A stretch of DNA of 64,000 bases from an uncultured Lachnospiraceae bacterium (lineage in GTDB: Bacteria > Bacillota > Clostridia > Lachnospirales > Lachnospiraceae): contig CALWBQ010000026.1 of assembly GCA_944376125.1 (NCBI GenBank), positions 48,834 through 112,833 of the forward strand. The letters are read 5' to 3'. The translations under genes and the position numbers were made by a program. The notes beneath the pieces were generated by a model, which ran no database searches, was not told the DNA's origin, and saw only the letters and a program-made list of their open reading frames with translations. Positions 25,950 to 35,163 of the stretch are shown here, one piece after another; position 1 is the stretch's first letter; each line of letters begins with the position of its first letter.

Positions 25950-27740
25950 ATGTCAATGCAGGCAGATGCAGAAGACAGCGAAAAAAGGCAGAATGAGAGA
26001 AGCAAAATTATGAAAAGAATCTTTTTTTACTATTTGAAGCCTTACTATCTGAGAATGACACTGGGACTTACGATCAAATTTGTCGGAACCTTGATGGACC
26101 TCTTCCTGCCATGGGCATTAGCCTATATGATTGATGAAGTGATACCGGCTAATCAGACGAGAGAGATCCTTTTATGGGGAGGTTTTATGGTGGGATGCTC
26201 TGCTCTTGCTGTCATTTTCAATATCCTTGCCAACCGTATGGCTTCCAGGGTGGCAAGTGATGCCGTCTATACTATACGGGAGGACTTATTTACCAAAGTC
26301 ATGTATCTGTCCAACAGGCAGACGGACGAGCTGACCAGGCCGTCTTTGATTTCCCGTCTCACTTCTGATACCTACAATATCCACCAAATGGTGGCCAGGG
26401 TCCAGCGGCTGGGTGTCCGGGCGCCGATTCTTCTGATCGGCGGGATTGCTATGACCATGTCTCTGGATCCAGCCCTGGCTGCCATTCTTTTGGCATCTCT
26501 TCCGCTTCTGACGATTGTGGTGGTGATAGTTTCTGGAAAGAGTATCCCCATGTTTTCCGCTCTCCAGGAGAGCACGGACCGGTTTGTCCGGCTGGTTCGG
26601 GAGGATATTGCGGGCATCCGGGTGATTAAAGCTCTGTCAAAAGACGATTACGAGAGGGCGCGGTTTGACCGGATCAACCGGGAGGTGGTGGAGCGGGAGC
26701 GGAAGGCTACGGTCGTGACAGCTATCACCAATCCGGCAATGAATATTCTCTTGAATCTGGGGCTGGTGGGGGTGATCCTGCTGGGAGCTTACCGGGTAAA
26801 TGCAGGCGTCACAGAGGTCGGCAAAATCCTGGCTTTTATGACGTACTTCACCATTATCCTCAATGCCCTGCTGTCGATCTCCAGAATGTTTATTATTCTC
26901 TCAAAGGCGGCGGCATCTGCTAAAAGAGTTGTCCAGGTGCTGGATGCGGAGGATGAGAGGGAGCTGTTTCAAACAGCAGATGTTTCAGAAAAGTCTGAAG
27001 CCCAGAACCCGCCCCACATTGAGTTTGAACATGTGACCTTCTCTTATCAAAAAGGGAAGGAGCACGCCACTCTGAAAGATATCTCCTTCCGGCTGGAAAA
27101 GGGGGAGACCCTGGGGATTATCGGCGCCACCGGGGCCGGAAAGTCAGCCATCGTCAATCTGTTAATGAGATTTTATGACATTGACCAGGGGGCGATTCGG
27201 ATTGACGGACAGGATATCCGGACCATGAATCTGAAGACTCTGAGAAAAAAGTTCGGAGCTGTATTTCAGAATGATGTGCTGTTTGGGGACAGCATCTATG
27301 AGAATATCAACATGGGCCGGCACCTTACAGAGGAGCAGGTCCGGGAGGCTGTAACCCATGCCCGAGCGGAGGAATTTGTGAAAGAAAAAGGCGGGATCGG
27401 AGAGCAGTTGGAGATCCGCGGAGCGAACCTGAGCGGAGGGCAGAAGCAGAGGCTTCTGATTGCCCGAGCTCTGGCAGCCCGCCCTGAGATCCTGATTCTG
27501 GACGATTCCTCCAGCGCCCTGGATTATAAAACGGATGCCGCTCTGCGCCAGGAGCTAAGGGAATATTTTTCCGGCACCACGTGCATCGTCATTGCCCAGA
27601 GAATCAGCTCTGTTATGAATTCCGACCATATTCTGGTGCTGGAAGAGGGTGAGGTGCTGGGGTACGGGACACACCGGGAGCTGATGGAAAGCTGCCAGAT
27701 CTACCGCGAGATCGGAAGTTCTCAGATGGAAATTGCGTAA
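25950..27740 (+). CDS. ABC exporter half-transporter, degenerate-site subunit
   Basis: 596 residues from the ATG at 25950 (AAGAGG 7 bases upstream); the ATG at 26010 (MKRIFFYYLKPYY) is a good alternative. A six-helix membrane domain is followed by an ATPase: Walker A GATGAGKSA, signature LSGGQKQR and Walker B LILDDSSSALD. The catalytic Glu after Walker B is Asp, as in the degenerate-site half of heterodimeric exporters such as TM287/288 or BmrCD. The partner half follows after 18 bases. The pair probably exports drugs, lipids or peptides. The neighbouring metal-regulator gene is divergent, 126 bases away. Confidence 0.9.
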   Translation: MSMQADAEDSEKRQNERSKIMKRIFFYYLKPYYLRMTLGLTIKFVGTLMDLFLPWALAYMIDEVIPANQTREILLWGGFMVGCSALAVIFNILANRMASRVASDAVYTIREDLFTKVMYLSNRQTDELTRPSLISRLTSDTYNIHQMVARVQRLGVRAPILLIGGIAMTMSLDPALAAILLASLPLLTIVVVIVSGKSIPMFSALQESTDRFVRLVREDIAGIRVIKALSKDDYERARFDRINREVVERERKATVVTAITNPAMNILLNLGLVGVILLGAYRVNAGVTEVGKILAFMTYFTIILNALLSISRMFIILSKAAASAKRVVQVLDAEDERELFQTADVSEKSEAQNPPHIEFEHVTFSYQKGKEHATLKDISFRLEKGETLGIIGATGAGKSAIVNLLMRFYDIDQGAIRIDGQDIRTMNLKTLRKKFGAVFQNDVLFGDSIYENINMGRHLTEEQVREAVTHARAEEFVKEKGGIGEQLEIRGANLSGGQKQRLLIARALAARPEILILDDSSSALDYKTDAALRQELREYFSGTTCIVIAQRISSVMNSDHILVLEEGEVLGYGTHRELMESCQIYREIGSSQMEIA

Positions 27741-27758
27741 AAGGAGGGAAAGACAGCG

Positions 27759-29558
27759 ATGGGACCTCATGGAAGAACGGACGGGGTAGCAGATGCAGGC
27801 TCTGCCCTCCGCTTTATGAAAAAAAGGAAGCACACTATCCTGAGGATCGGAACATACCTGATGAAGTATCGCGTTTTGGTCCTTTTGGCTTTCGCCATGA
27901 CAGTGGCCAGCAACGTATTTTCCCTTATGGGGCCGATGCTTTCCGGCTATGCTGTGGATGCTATTGAGCCGGGAAAAGGCAGCGTCGATTTTGGGAGAGT
28001 TTTCTACTATGCCGGCTGGATGGTGGTTTTTTATGTGGCATCCTCTGCTCTCTCTTATATTTTAAATGTCCTGATGATTACTATCAGCCGCAAGGTTGTC
28101 TATCAGATGAGAAAAGACGTTTTCGACAGGATGCTGGCCTTGCCTGTGGGCTATTACGATTCTCATCAGACCGGTGATATCATCAGCAGGATTTCCTACG
28201 ATATTGACACAGTCAATGAATCTCTGTCCAGCGATCTGATTCAAATGGTAACGACGGTGATCACGATCGCCGGCGCTCTTGGGATGATGGTAGCCATCTC
28301 CCCAAGGCTGGTGCTGATATTTACGGTGACGGTTCCCTTGTCGGCGCTGATTACCCGGTACATTACAGGAAAGACCCGTCCCTTATTCCGCGCCAGATCT
28401 GCCAGCTTTGGACGCCTGAACGGTTTTGCAGAAGAGATGGTCACGGGGCAGAAAACAACGAAGGCTTACTGCGGGGAAGAAAAAGCGCTCCATGATTTCG
28501 CGGAAAAGAACAGGGATTCCGTGGAAGCCTACTACAGGGCAGAGTACTATGGGAGCATGGTAGGCCCTATGGTAAATTTTATCAATAACCTTTCTCTCTC
28601 GCTGATCAGTGTGTTCGGCGCATTCCTCTATTTATACGGAATGATGAGGATCGGCCAGATTTCTTCTTTTGTCCTGTACTCCAGAAAATTTTCCGGCCCC
28701 ATCAATGAAGCAGCCAATATTGTCAGCGATCTGCAGTCTGCCATTGCAGCGGCGGAGCGGGTGTTTACTTTGATGGATGAGCTGCCGGAGCCGGCCGATG
28801 CACCCGGGGCGGCGGAACTGGGGGATGATGTCCGGGGAGAAGTAGAGCTGTCACACGTAGATTTTGGATATGAACCCGGCCAGCCGATCCTGAAAGATCT
28901 TTCTCTGACGGCTGAGCCCGGCCAGCTGATTGCTGTTGTAGGACCGACTGGGGCGGGAAAGACGACGCTGATCAATCTCCTGATGCGTTTTTATGATGCG
29001 GAAAGCGGGGAAATCCGGGTGGACGGAAAAGAAATAAGGAATATTACAAGGAAAAGCCTGAGGAAAGCCTACGCGATGGTTCTCCAGGATACTTGGCTGT
29101 TTCATGGAACCGTCTATGAGAACCTTGCCTATGGCCGGGAGGGAGCAGGCAGGGAGGAGGTAGAAAAGGCAGCCAGGGCGGCCTATATCCACTCGTTTAT
29201 TGCACATCTGCCAGATGGATACGATACAGTGCTTCGGGAAGATGGAGCTAATATCTCAAAAGGCCAGAAGCAGCTTTTAACCATAGCCAGGGCCATGCTC
29301 CAGGACTGCCGGATGCTGATCCTGGATGAGGCTACCTCCAACGTGGACACCAGAACTGAGGTAAGGATCCAGGAGGCAATGAGAAAGCTGATGGAGGGAA
29401 AGACCTGCTTTGTCATTGCTCACCGCCTCTCTACCATCCGCAATGCTGACCGGATCCTGGTTATCAGCCATGGAGAGGTAGTGGAACAGGGAACCCACCG
29501 CAGCCTGATGGATGCCAGAGGGTTTTACTATCAGATGTATCAGGCCCAGTTCCGCTAA
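27759..29558 (+). CDS. ABC exporter half-transporter, catalytic subunit
   Basis: 599 residues, starting after AGGAGGG. A six-helix membrane domain, then Walker [10 protein letters not shown], a modified signature [10 protein letters not shown] in place of LSGGQ, Walker [12 protein letters not shown] with the catalytic Glu, and the switch His in IAHRLST. In heterodimeric exporters this half carries the working Glu while its altered signature faces the degenerate site; both features are seen here. It forms the complex with the upstream gene. The substrate is unknown. Confidence 0.9.
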   Translation: MGPHGRTDGVADAGSALRFMKKRKHTILRIGTYLMKYRVLVLLAFAMTVASNVFSLMGPMLSGYAVDAIEPGKGSVDFGRVFYYAGWMVVFYVASSALSYILNVLMITISRKVVYQMRKDVFDRMLALPVGYYDSHQTGDIISRISYDIDTVNESLSSDLIQMVTTVITIAGALGMMVAISPRLVLIFTVTVPLSALITRYITGKTRPLFRARSASFGRLNGFAEEMVTGQKTTKAYCGEEKALHDFAEKNRDSVEAYYRAEYYGSMVGPMVNFINNLSLSLISVFGAFLYLYGMMRIGQISSFVLYSRKFSGPINEAANIVSDLQSAIAAAERVFTLMDELPEPADAPGAAELGDDVRGEVELSHVDFGYEPGQPILKDLSLTAEPGQLIAVVGPTGAGKTTLINLLMRFYDAESGEIRVDGKEIRNITRKSLRKAYAMVLQDTWLFHGTVYENLAYGREGAGREEVEKAARAAYIHSFIAHLPDGYDTVLREDGANISKGQKQLLTIARAMLQDCRMLILDEATSNVDTRTEVRIQEAMRKLMEGKTCFVIAHRLSTIRNADRILVISHGEVVEQGTHRSLMDARGFYYQMYQAQFR

Positions 29559-29590
29559 ACTGCAGCAGTTCAGCCGCCGGAACAAGAGGG

Positions 29591-29619
29591 TTGAAATGGC
29601 AGGAAGGATTTGGTAGAAT
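29591..29619 (+). promoter_or_regulatory. Promoter for the cyclophilin gene
   Basis: TTGAAA at 29591-29596, 17-base spacer, TAGAAT at 29614-29619, 53 bases before the ATG. Confidence 0.6.
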
Positions 29620-29671
29620 CATTCGTATGAGGCTGACGCCGGTCAGCCAGTCAAAGGAAGGAGAACGGAAT

Positions 29672-30190
29672 ATGAAAAATCCAGTAATTACCATCACCAT
29701 GGAAAACGGTGATGTGATGAAAGCCGAGTTATACCCTGAAGTAGCACCCAATACGGTCAATAACTTTTTGAGCCTGGTTCAGAAGGGATTTTATGACGGG
29801 CTGATTTTCCACAGAGTGATCCGCGGCTTTATGATCCAGGGAGGATGCCCCAACGGAAACGGCATGGGCGGCCCTGGGTACACCATAAAGGGAGAATTTA
29901 CTCAGAATGGATTCCAGAATGACCTTCGCCACACGCCGGGCGTTTTGTCTATGGCCAGGGCAATGCACCCGGATTCAGCGGGCTCCCAGTTTTTTATTAT
30001 GCACGAGACTTCTCCCCACCTGGATGGCCAGTACGCCGCTTTCGGCCAGATTATTGAGGGGATGGATGTGGTTAACAAGATTGCAGAGACCCCTACGGAT
30101 TACAGTGACCGTCCGATGAAGGAGCAGAAGATCCGCTCCATTACCGCCGAGACGTTCGGAGAGACCTATCCGGAGCCGGAGCACAGCTGA
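29672..30190 (+). CDS. Cyclophilin-type peptidyl-prolyl isomerase
   Basis: 172 residues. Cyclophilin motifs are in order: [35 protein letters not shown] (catalytic Arg in FHRVI), [19 protein letters not shown] and [14 protein letters not shown]. It speeds cis-trans proline isomerisation in protein folding. No signal peptide, so cytoplasmic. The start follows AAGGAGAA; the frame is open upstream, but a promoter lies there. Confidence 0.93.
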   Translation: MKNPVITITMENGDVMKAELYPEVAPNTVNNFLSLVQKGFYDGLIFHRVIRGFMIQGGCPNGNGMGGPGYTIKGEFTQNGFQNDLRHTPGVLSMARAMHPDSAGSQFFIMHETSPHLDGQYAAFGQIIEGMDVVNKIAETPTDYSDRPMKEQKIRSITAETFGETYPEPEHS

Positions 30191-30214
30191 TTTTGAACGG
30201 ATAAAGGAAGAGAG

Positions 30215-30973
30215 ATGACAAAAAGCTATCAGATCCAGATAGGAGAAAAGATTCTTACAGTCGTTGTATCTGACGAGAGAGAGGCCCTTCTGGTCGCCCA
30301 GGCGGCCGGAAGGGCCGTTCTTGGCGTGGGGAAAAGCTGTGAGGGGCTGGAAATCCCAGCGGTGGCCCAGGACTGGAGCTGTGTCAGCCGGCGGATGGCG
30401 GAGCAGACGGCCAGAAGAAAGGAGAGGCTGCCCTGGATCATCTGTACCGGGGAACGGGTGACGGTGAGAGAAGCCAGCCAGGAGGACTGGAGGGCACTGC
30501 AATGCTGGGGTCCCTTTCGGGAATGGCCGGATCAGGAAGCATTTCAGGCATATATTGACGGGCAGTATTCGTTTTATGAATACGGTCTCTGGCTGATAGA
30601 AGAAAAAAATACCGGCCTTCTGCTGGGAAGGGCCGGTGTGTGGAATCCGGATGAAGAGACCTGCCGCCGCCTTGAGGAGGCAGGGGAACAGAGTGAAACA
30701 TACCTGGAACTCGGTTACGAAGTGTTTCCGCCTTATCAGGGCCAAGGCTTTGCTGCGGAAGCGTGCCGGGCTGTTATGGCCTACGCAGACTGGGAACTGG
30801 AATGCCGCCTCTGCGCGAGAATCCGTCCGGACAATCTTCCGTCCCTGAAGCTGGCAGAACGCCTTGGCTTTAAGCGGCTTAGAGAGCCGAATGAAACAAA
30901 TTTCAGTCTTATTCCAAGCCATAGAGACAGCGAAGAAATTCAATGGCCGTCTCTGTACGTTTGGAGTTGCTGA
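30215..30973 (+). CDS. GNAT-family N-acetyltransferase with extra N-terminal region
   Basis: 252 residues. The last 160 form a GNAT domain: VTVREASQEDW as the first strand and helix, ELGYEVFPPYQGQGFAAEACRAVMAYA as the acetyl-CoA loop, and NLPSLKLAERLGFKRL as the last helix, as in ribosomal-protein-type acetyltransferases. The first 75 residues (ILTVVVSDEREALLVAQAAGRAVLGVG) are an extra domain I do not recognise; it resembles a small domain from a HAD or cobalamin-type fold. The gene overlaps its convergent neighbour by 65 bases. Confidence 0.8.
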   Translation: MTKSYQIQIGEKILTVVVSDEREALLVAQAAGRAVLGVGKSCEGLEIPAVAQDWSCVSRRMAEQTARRKERLPWIICTGERVTVREASQEDWRALQCWGPFREWPDQEAFQAYIDGQYSFYEYGLWLIEEKNTGLLLGRAGVWNPDEETCRRLEEAGEQSETYLELGYEVFPPYQGQGFAAEACRAVMAYADWELECRLCARIRPDNLPSLKLAERLGFKRLREPNETNFSLIPSHRDSEEIQWPSLYVWSC

Positions 30974-31592
30974 TCAGCCCCAGGTAGGCCGGGTTGAGGC
31001 CGCAGTTAGTCCATTCTGTAAAATGACTGTTTTTTAAATCGATGGCAAAAGGATGCATGCTGCCATCTTCATCTGCTGTATAGTAGACATCATCCTTTAC
31101 CAGCTCCCACAGGTCCTCCGGGAGTGCTTCCTCAAGATCCATATATCCTCCGTTGGAGGCGTAGTGGTCAATGCTGTCCTGATCGCAGATCATTAGATCC
31201 AGATCTCTGCTGGCAACAACGGCAGTGACTTTTGCCAGTGAGGCGTAACCCATCTCCGAAGTCTCGCCGTCGAATGAGAGATAGACGCTGTTATCAAATT
31301 CTACCAGATCTTTTTTTCCATAACCCATGCGGTTTTTAAAACGATTTTCAAGCTCCTCATAATCAGAGACCGTGCCGGTGTCATTGATGATCATGGCATT
31401 GAGCTGAGTGGTAAAAGTTTTCTGGTAAAAAATAACGCCGACAGCGTACAGAAGGAACAGGACGATGGCTCCGATCAGCATGTGGATTTTATAATACTCC
31501 CAGATATACCAGATTTTATCTCGAAAGCTCATCTCTTTCAGCTTTTTTTGCTCTTCTTTTGCCTCAGCCTTGAGTGTATCTTTTAAAGACAT
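30909..31592 (-). CDS. Membrane-anchored protein with extracytoplasmic domain, function unknown
   Basis: 227 residues. About 35 charged, helical residues (LKAEAKEEQKKLKEMSFRDKIWYIWEYYKIHML) precede one membrane helix (IGAIVLFLLYAVGVIFY) and a 160-residue outer domain rich in acidic and aromatic residues. SLAKVTAVVASRDLDLMICDQDSIDHYASNGGYMDLEEALP in the outer part resembles solute-binding proteins of ABC transporters, so it may be a tethered binding domain; this is uncertain. The start at 31592 has GGGGA upstream. The DUF624 gene is divergent from it, a pairing that may be functional. Confidence 0.65.
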   Translation of the reverse strand: MSLKDTLKAEAKEEQKKLKEMSFRDKIWYIWEYYKIHMLIGAIVLFLLYAVGVIFYQKTFTTQLNAMIINDTGTVSDYEELENRFKNRMGYGKKDLVEFDNSVYLSFDGETSEMGYASLAKVTAVVASRDLDLMICDQDSIDHYASNGGYMDLEEALPEDLWELVKDDVYYTADEDGSMHPFAIDLKNSHFTEWTNCGLNPAYLGLISNSKRTETAIEFLRCLYGLE

Positions 31593-31724
31593 TGTATATT
31601 CATCCCCGTTCATTGGTTTTGAACACCGCCGGCAGAAAAGGCAGCGGGCCCGCGGCGCTATCTATAAAGTATACCATATTTCGGCAGAGAAATTTATAAA
31701 AATTTTGTGAAATGTACGGGGAAG

Positions 31725-31753
31725 TTGATTTTTCTGTCAGGATTCGCTATAAT
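31725..31753 (+). promoter_or_regulatory. Promoter for the DUF624 gene
   Basis: TTGATT at 31725-31730, 17-base spacer, perfect TATAAT at 31748-31753. Confidence 0.7.
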
Positions 31754-31795
31754 GAACTCTGTATATTATTTTTTTAGAAAGAGGAGATTCTTTAT

Positions 31796-32518
31796 ATGCT
31801 GCAGAATCTGTTTAACTACGATAATCCTGTATGGAGATTTATCGGAAAATTCGGCGATCTGATCGTGCTGAATATTTTGTGGATTATTACCAGCATCCCG
31901 ATCGTTACCATCGGCGCTTCCACGACAGCTATGTACTACGTCACGCTGAAGCTGGTGAGGGATGAGGACGGCTATACCATCCGCTCTTATTTTAAATCCT
32001 TTAAAGAGAATTTCAAGCAGGCTACAGCAATCTGGCTGATTATGCTGGCGGTGGGCCTTCTGCTGGGATTTGATCTGTACTTTTTTATTCATCTGCAGAC
32101 AGAATCCTCCAATCTCAAGAATGTGATGATTACCATTTTTGGTTCTATGACATTGATTTATGTCTGTATTCTGGTGTATGTGTTTCCTCTTCAGAGCCGT
32201 TTTTACAATCCAGTCAAGAGGACGCTGTTCAATGCATTTTTTATGTCCATTCGCCATATCCTTCAGACTATTGGGATTATAGCGATTGATATTGCAGTTG
32301 CAGTGCTGGCTTATTTGTCCATGTACTATGCGCCGCAGTTTTCCGTGATTTTCCTGCTCTTCGGGCTGCCGCTGATCGCATTTATAAATTCCTTTTTCTT
32401 CCACGCGATCTTTAAAAAGTATATGCCTAAAGATACAGAGCACCGGGAGGACGGAGAGATGCGCCCCCTTTTCTCAGGGGAGGAGGAACAGAATACGGAC
32501 AAGCAGGCTGCGAATTAG
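31796..32518 (+). CDS. DUF624 (YesL-like) membrane protein
   Basis: 240 residues with about five membrane helices. NYDNPVWRFIGKFGDLIVLNILWIITSIPIVTIGASTTAMYYVTLKLVRDEDG is the DUF624 signature. YesL-type proteins usually lie beside carbohydrate ABC transporters, and their role is unknown; here no sugar genes are close. The C-terminal tail is acidic and soluble. Ribosome site AGAGGAG. A terminator follows. Confidence 0.85.
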   Translation: MLQNLFNYDNPVWRFIGKFGDLIVLNILWIITSIPIVTIGASTTAMYYVTLKLVRDEDGYTIRSYFKSFKENFKQATAIWLIMLAVGLLLGFDLYFFIHLQTESSNLKNVMITIFGSMTLIYVCILVYVFPLQSRFYNPVKRTLFNAFFMSIRHILQTIGIIAIDIAVAVLAYLSMYYAPQFSVIFLLFGLPLIAFINSFFFHAIFKKYMPKDTEHREDGEMRPLFSGEEEQNTDKQAAN

Positions 32519-32548
32519 ATAATAGAAAAATAATGTTGACATATATGA

Positions 32549-32576
32549 GCCGGACGGGGAGACCTGTCCGGCTTTT
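32549..32576 (+). terminator. Terminator after DUF624
   Basis: GCCGGACGGGG / CCTGTCCGGC stem with a small loop, followed by TTTTGCC. Confidence 0.8.
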
Positions 32577-32603
32577 GCCTTCTGCACAACCGTCAGACAG
32601 GGC

Positions 32604-32639
32604 TTTCACGGGAAAGTGTACACTTTTGACAAAGTGAAA
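32604..32639. promoter_or_regulatory. Nested palindromes upstream of ispE
   Basis: A perfect 14-bp palindrome AAAGTGTACACTTT at 32613-32626 is enclosed by TTTCAC (32604-32609) and GTGAAA (32634-32639). It lies just upstream of the ispE promoter, so it could be a binding site, perhaps for the GntR regulator encoded after ispE. No experiment supports this. Confidence 0.4.
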
Positions 32640-32657
32640 AAATTTTCGAAATATGAC

Positions 32658-32686
32658 TTGAAAATTTGCGTGTAAGTATTTACAAT
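32658..32686 (+). promoter_or_regulatory. Promoter for ispE-gntR
   Basis: TTGAAA at 32658-32663, 17-base spacer, TACAAT at 32681-32686. The arms GTATTTA and TAAATAC around 32675-32700 form another inverted repeat over the -10 and start site. Confidence 0.6.
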
Positions 32687-32742
32687 ACGTTATATAAATA
32701 CTGTATACAAAATAATGTATTACAAAAACAGGGGAAGAGATT

Positions 32743-33633
32743 ATGACCACTCATTTCAAACTCCGGGCATATGGAAAAATTAATCTGGGACTGGATGTTC
32801 TGAGAAAGCGGGAAGATGGTTACCATGAGGTCAGGATGATCATGCAGACGGTGGGGCTGTTTGACCAGATTGACCTGTTTATAAGCCGGGAACCGGGGAT
32901 CCGGATAGAGACCAATCTGCCCTATCTGCCTGTTAATGAAAACAATCTGGTTTACAAAGCGTCCAGGCTTTTGATGGAGGAGTTCCAGATAAAAAGCGGA
33001 ATCAATATTCGCCTGCGTAAGCTGATCCCTGTAGCTGCAGGAATGGCGGGCGGGAGCAGCGATGCTGCCGCTGTCCTGGTAGGGCTCAATAAAATGTTTC
33101 ATCTGGGGCTGACAGAGAGAGAGCTGATGGAACGGGGAGTGAAACTGGGTGCGGATGTCCCCTATTGTATCATGCGGGGAACCGTTCTCTCAGAAGGAAT
33201 CGGCGAAAAATTGACACCGCTTCCGCCCATGCCCCAGTGCCAGGTGCTGCTGGCAAAGCCGGCGATCAGCGTTTCGACAAAATTTGTCTATGAGAATCTT
33301 CATATTGATCAGTTTGCACCGGAAGAGCATCCGGATATCGACGGAATGATCCGTGCAATCCAGCACAATGATCTGTACGGCGTGACAGACAGGCTGGGAA
33401 ATGTTTTAGAGAAGGTGACGGTCAAAAAGTACCCTGTAATAGAAGAAATCAAAGATTATATGAAGAAGTCCGGTGCAGTTGGAACCCTTATGAGCGGCAG
33501 CGGCCCTACGGTGTTCGGACTGTTTGTCAGCCCGAAAGCCGCAGCCGAAGCCTATGAGGAACTGCGGTATGGCAGCCGCCGGGATCTGGCGAGGCAAACC
33601 TATCTGACGAATATGTACAATCCCAAGAGATGA
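32743..33633 (+). CDS. ispE: 4-diphosphocytidyl-2-C-methyl-D-erythritol kinase
   Basis: 296 residues. GHMP-kinase motifs: AYGKINLGLDVLRKREDGYHEV at the N-terminus, IPVAAGMAGGSSDAAAVLVGLN (ATP-binding loop), GADVPYCIMRGT and SGSGPTVFGLF. It phosphorylates the intermediate of the non-mevalonate (MEP) isoprenoid pathway. GGGGAAG precedes the ATG. The stop overlaps the beginning of the upstream-extended GntR frame. Confidence 0.95.
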   Translation: MTTHFKLRAYGKINLGLDVLRKREDGYHEVRMIMQTVGLFDQIDLFISREPGIRIETNLPYLPVNENNLVYKASRLLMEEFQIKSGINIRLRKLIPVAAGMAGGSSDAAAVLVGLNKMFHLGLTERELMERGVKLGADVPYCIMRGTVLSEGIGEKLTPLPPMPQCQVLLAKPAISVSTKFVYENLHIDQFAPEEHPDIDGMIRAIQHNDLYGVTDRLGNVLEKVTVKKYPVIEEIKDYMKKSGAVGTLMSGSGPTVFGLFVSPKAAAEAYEELRYGSRRDLARQTYLTNMYNPKR

Positions 33634-33668
33634 GACGATACAAGATTTATGAAAAGGAGGAGACTTCC

Positions 33669-34346
33669 ATGGGAAGCGATTTTCGAGTAACTATGAACGA
33701 ATACCTGCCGCTGAGAGATGTGGTCTTTAATACGCTGCGGCAGGCAATTCTGCGGGGAGAGCTGGAGCCGGGAGAGCGTCTGATGGAGATCCAGCTTGCT
33801 GAGCGATTGGGGGTCAGCCGGACGCCTATCCGGGAGGCAATCCGCAAACTGGAGCTGGAAGGACTGGTGCTGATGATCCCCCGCAAAGGGGCGGAGGTTG
33901 CCAAGATCTCAGAGAAAAGCCTGAAAGATGTTTTGGAAGTGCGCCGTTCTTTGGAGGAACTGGCTATCGAGCTGACCTGCCAGAGAATAACGGATGAGGG
34001 TATGGCAGAGCTGGAAGAGGCGCAGAAATCCTTTGCATCAGCTGTCCATAAAGGGGATGCCATGGCGATCGCAGAGGCCGATGAGCATTTCCATGAGCTG
34101 ATCTACAGGGCGACAGAGAACAGCCGGCTGGTTCAGATTTTAAGCAATCTGAGAGAGCAGATGTACCGTTACCGCCTGGAGTACATTAAAGATGCTGGGA
34201 AAAGACAGATTCTGATCGTGGAGCATGAAAAGATTTTGAGGTGCATCAGGAGGCACAGCATAGCCGAGGCTAAAGCGGCTGTCAGAGAACACATCGATAA
34301 CCAAGAGATTACAGTATCCAAGAACATTAAAGAAAAAGCATCCTAA
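33669..34346 (+). CDS. GntR-family (FadR subfamily, FCD domain) regulator
   Basis: 225 residues. The N-terminal winged helix (PLRDVVFNTLRQAILRGELEPGERL, LAERLGVSRTPIREAIRKLELEGLV) is followed by an all-helical FCD domain with the metal/ligand residues ADEHFHELIY, EHEKILRCI and VREHIDNQE. FCD regulators usually sense small carboxylic acids. The start at 33669 follows AAAAGGAGGAG; the frame extends to 33630 and overlaps ispE, but without a ribosome site. It is 35 bases from ispE and likely cotranscribed. Confidence 0.9.
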   Translation: MGSDFRVTMNEYLPLRDVVFNTLRQAILRGELEPGERLMEIQLAERLGVSRTPIREAIRKLELEGLVLMIPRKGAEVAKISEKSLKDVLEVRRSLEELAIELTCQRITDEGMAELEEAQKSFASAVHKGDAMAIAEADEHFHELIYRATENSRLVQILSNLREQMYRYRLEYIKDAGKRQILIVEHEKILRCIRRHSIAEAKAAVREHIDNQEITVSKNIKEKAS

Positions 34347-34362
34347 AGATATCTAAAAACTA

Positions 34363-34391
34363 TTGACTGGGTGACAAGTTGTCATTATAAT
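34363..34391 (+). promoter_or_regulatory. Promoter of the tetR-RND-TolC-like operon
   Basis: TTGACT at 34363-34368, a 17-base spacer and perfect TATAAT at 34386-34391. The spacer and start region are filled by the operator described separately. Confidence 0.8.
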
Positions 34392-34408
34392 TAATGACAA
34401 CTTGTCAC
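34371..34408. promoter_or_regulatory. Double palindromic TetR operator
   Basis: GTGACAAGTTGTCAT at 34371-34385 and its exact inverse ATGACAACTTGTCAC at 34394-34408. Each arm is itself a palindrome (TGACAA-N-TTGTCA), so two dimer sites bracket the -10 box. This is the expected layout for tight self-repression by the TetR protein encoded 48 bases downstream. Confidence 0.8.
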
Positions 34409-34455
34409 TTTTGCGTGTGTCCCAACACTGCAAAAAAATGCGGGGAGGTGAGATT

Positions 34456-35103
34456 ATGCCGACAGAACGGTTTGACCGGCTGATGCCAGACAAGAAAAAG
34501 GCGATTCTTCAGGCAGCGGTGATGGAGTTTTCCCGAGTTCCCTTTGAAAAGGTATCGATTAATAAAATTATAAAAAATGCGGATATTTCCCGGGGGAGCT
34601 TCTATACATATTTTGAGGATAAGAGAGATCTGCTTCAATTTGTTTTTAAAGATTTCATCGACAGGGCAGAAGTTGTATGCAAGGAATGCCTCAAGAAGAA
34701 CGAGGGGGATTTCTGGGAAATGTTGGAAGAACTTGGCAGGATGTTAGAAATGGGAATGCAGAAAGAGTGGAAGGACAATCTGTTGGACATGATACGAATT
34801 GCCATGTTCCAGAACAGTGTGGAAGGCATTATGGAGCAGTGCAGCCGTATGGATGCCGTGGAAAGACCTCAGACCTTTGAAAACTGGATTTATGAACAAG
34901 GAGACTGGCGGGATCTGAAGAGCCAGGATCAGGAATTTGTCAGAATCACAGTGGCGCTGGGAATTCAGACCTTGATGTCGGCTGTCGGACAGAGCTTTAA
35001 AGAGCCCGAACGGACAGAAGAGATATACCGTCTGTATAAAAAGCAGATAGAAATTTTGCGATATGGGGCCTGTACCCCAAACAGCTCTGCTGCCAATGGT
35101 TAA
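34456..35103 (+). CDS. TetR-family repressor of the efflux operon
   Basis: 215 residues. KKAILQAAVMEFSRVPFEKVSINKIIKNADISRGSFYTYFEDKRDLL is a typical TetR DNA-binding domain (about 12-60); the rest is the helical ligand-binding domain. GGGGAGG precedes the ATG at 34456; the in-frame ATG at 34402 lies within the operator. It is the first gene of the operon with the adaptor, RND pump and TolC-like genes, so it most likely represses all of them and is released by a substrate of the pump. Confidence 0.92.
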   Translation: MPTERFDRLMPDKKKAILQAAVMEFSRVPFEKVSINKIIKNADISRGSFYTYFEDKRDLLQFVFKDFIDRAEVVCKECLKKNEGDFWEMLEELGRMLEMGMQKEWKDNLLDMIRIAMFQNSVEGIMEQCSRMDAVERPQTFENWIYEQGDWRDLKSQDQEFVRITVALGIQTLMSAVGQSFKEPERTEEIYRLYKKQIEILRYGACTPNSSAANG

Positions 35104-35163
35104 CGGCAGACAGATTTGCCGGCTAAGACGGCGCAATTTATAAGAACAGATAAGGAGAAGACC

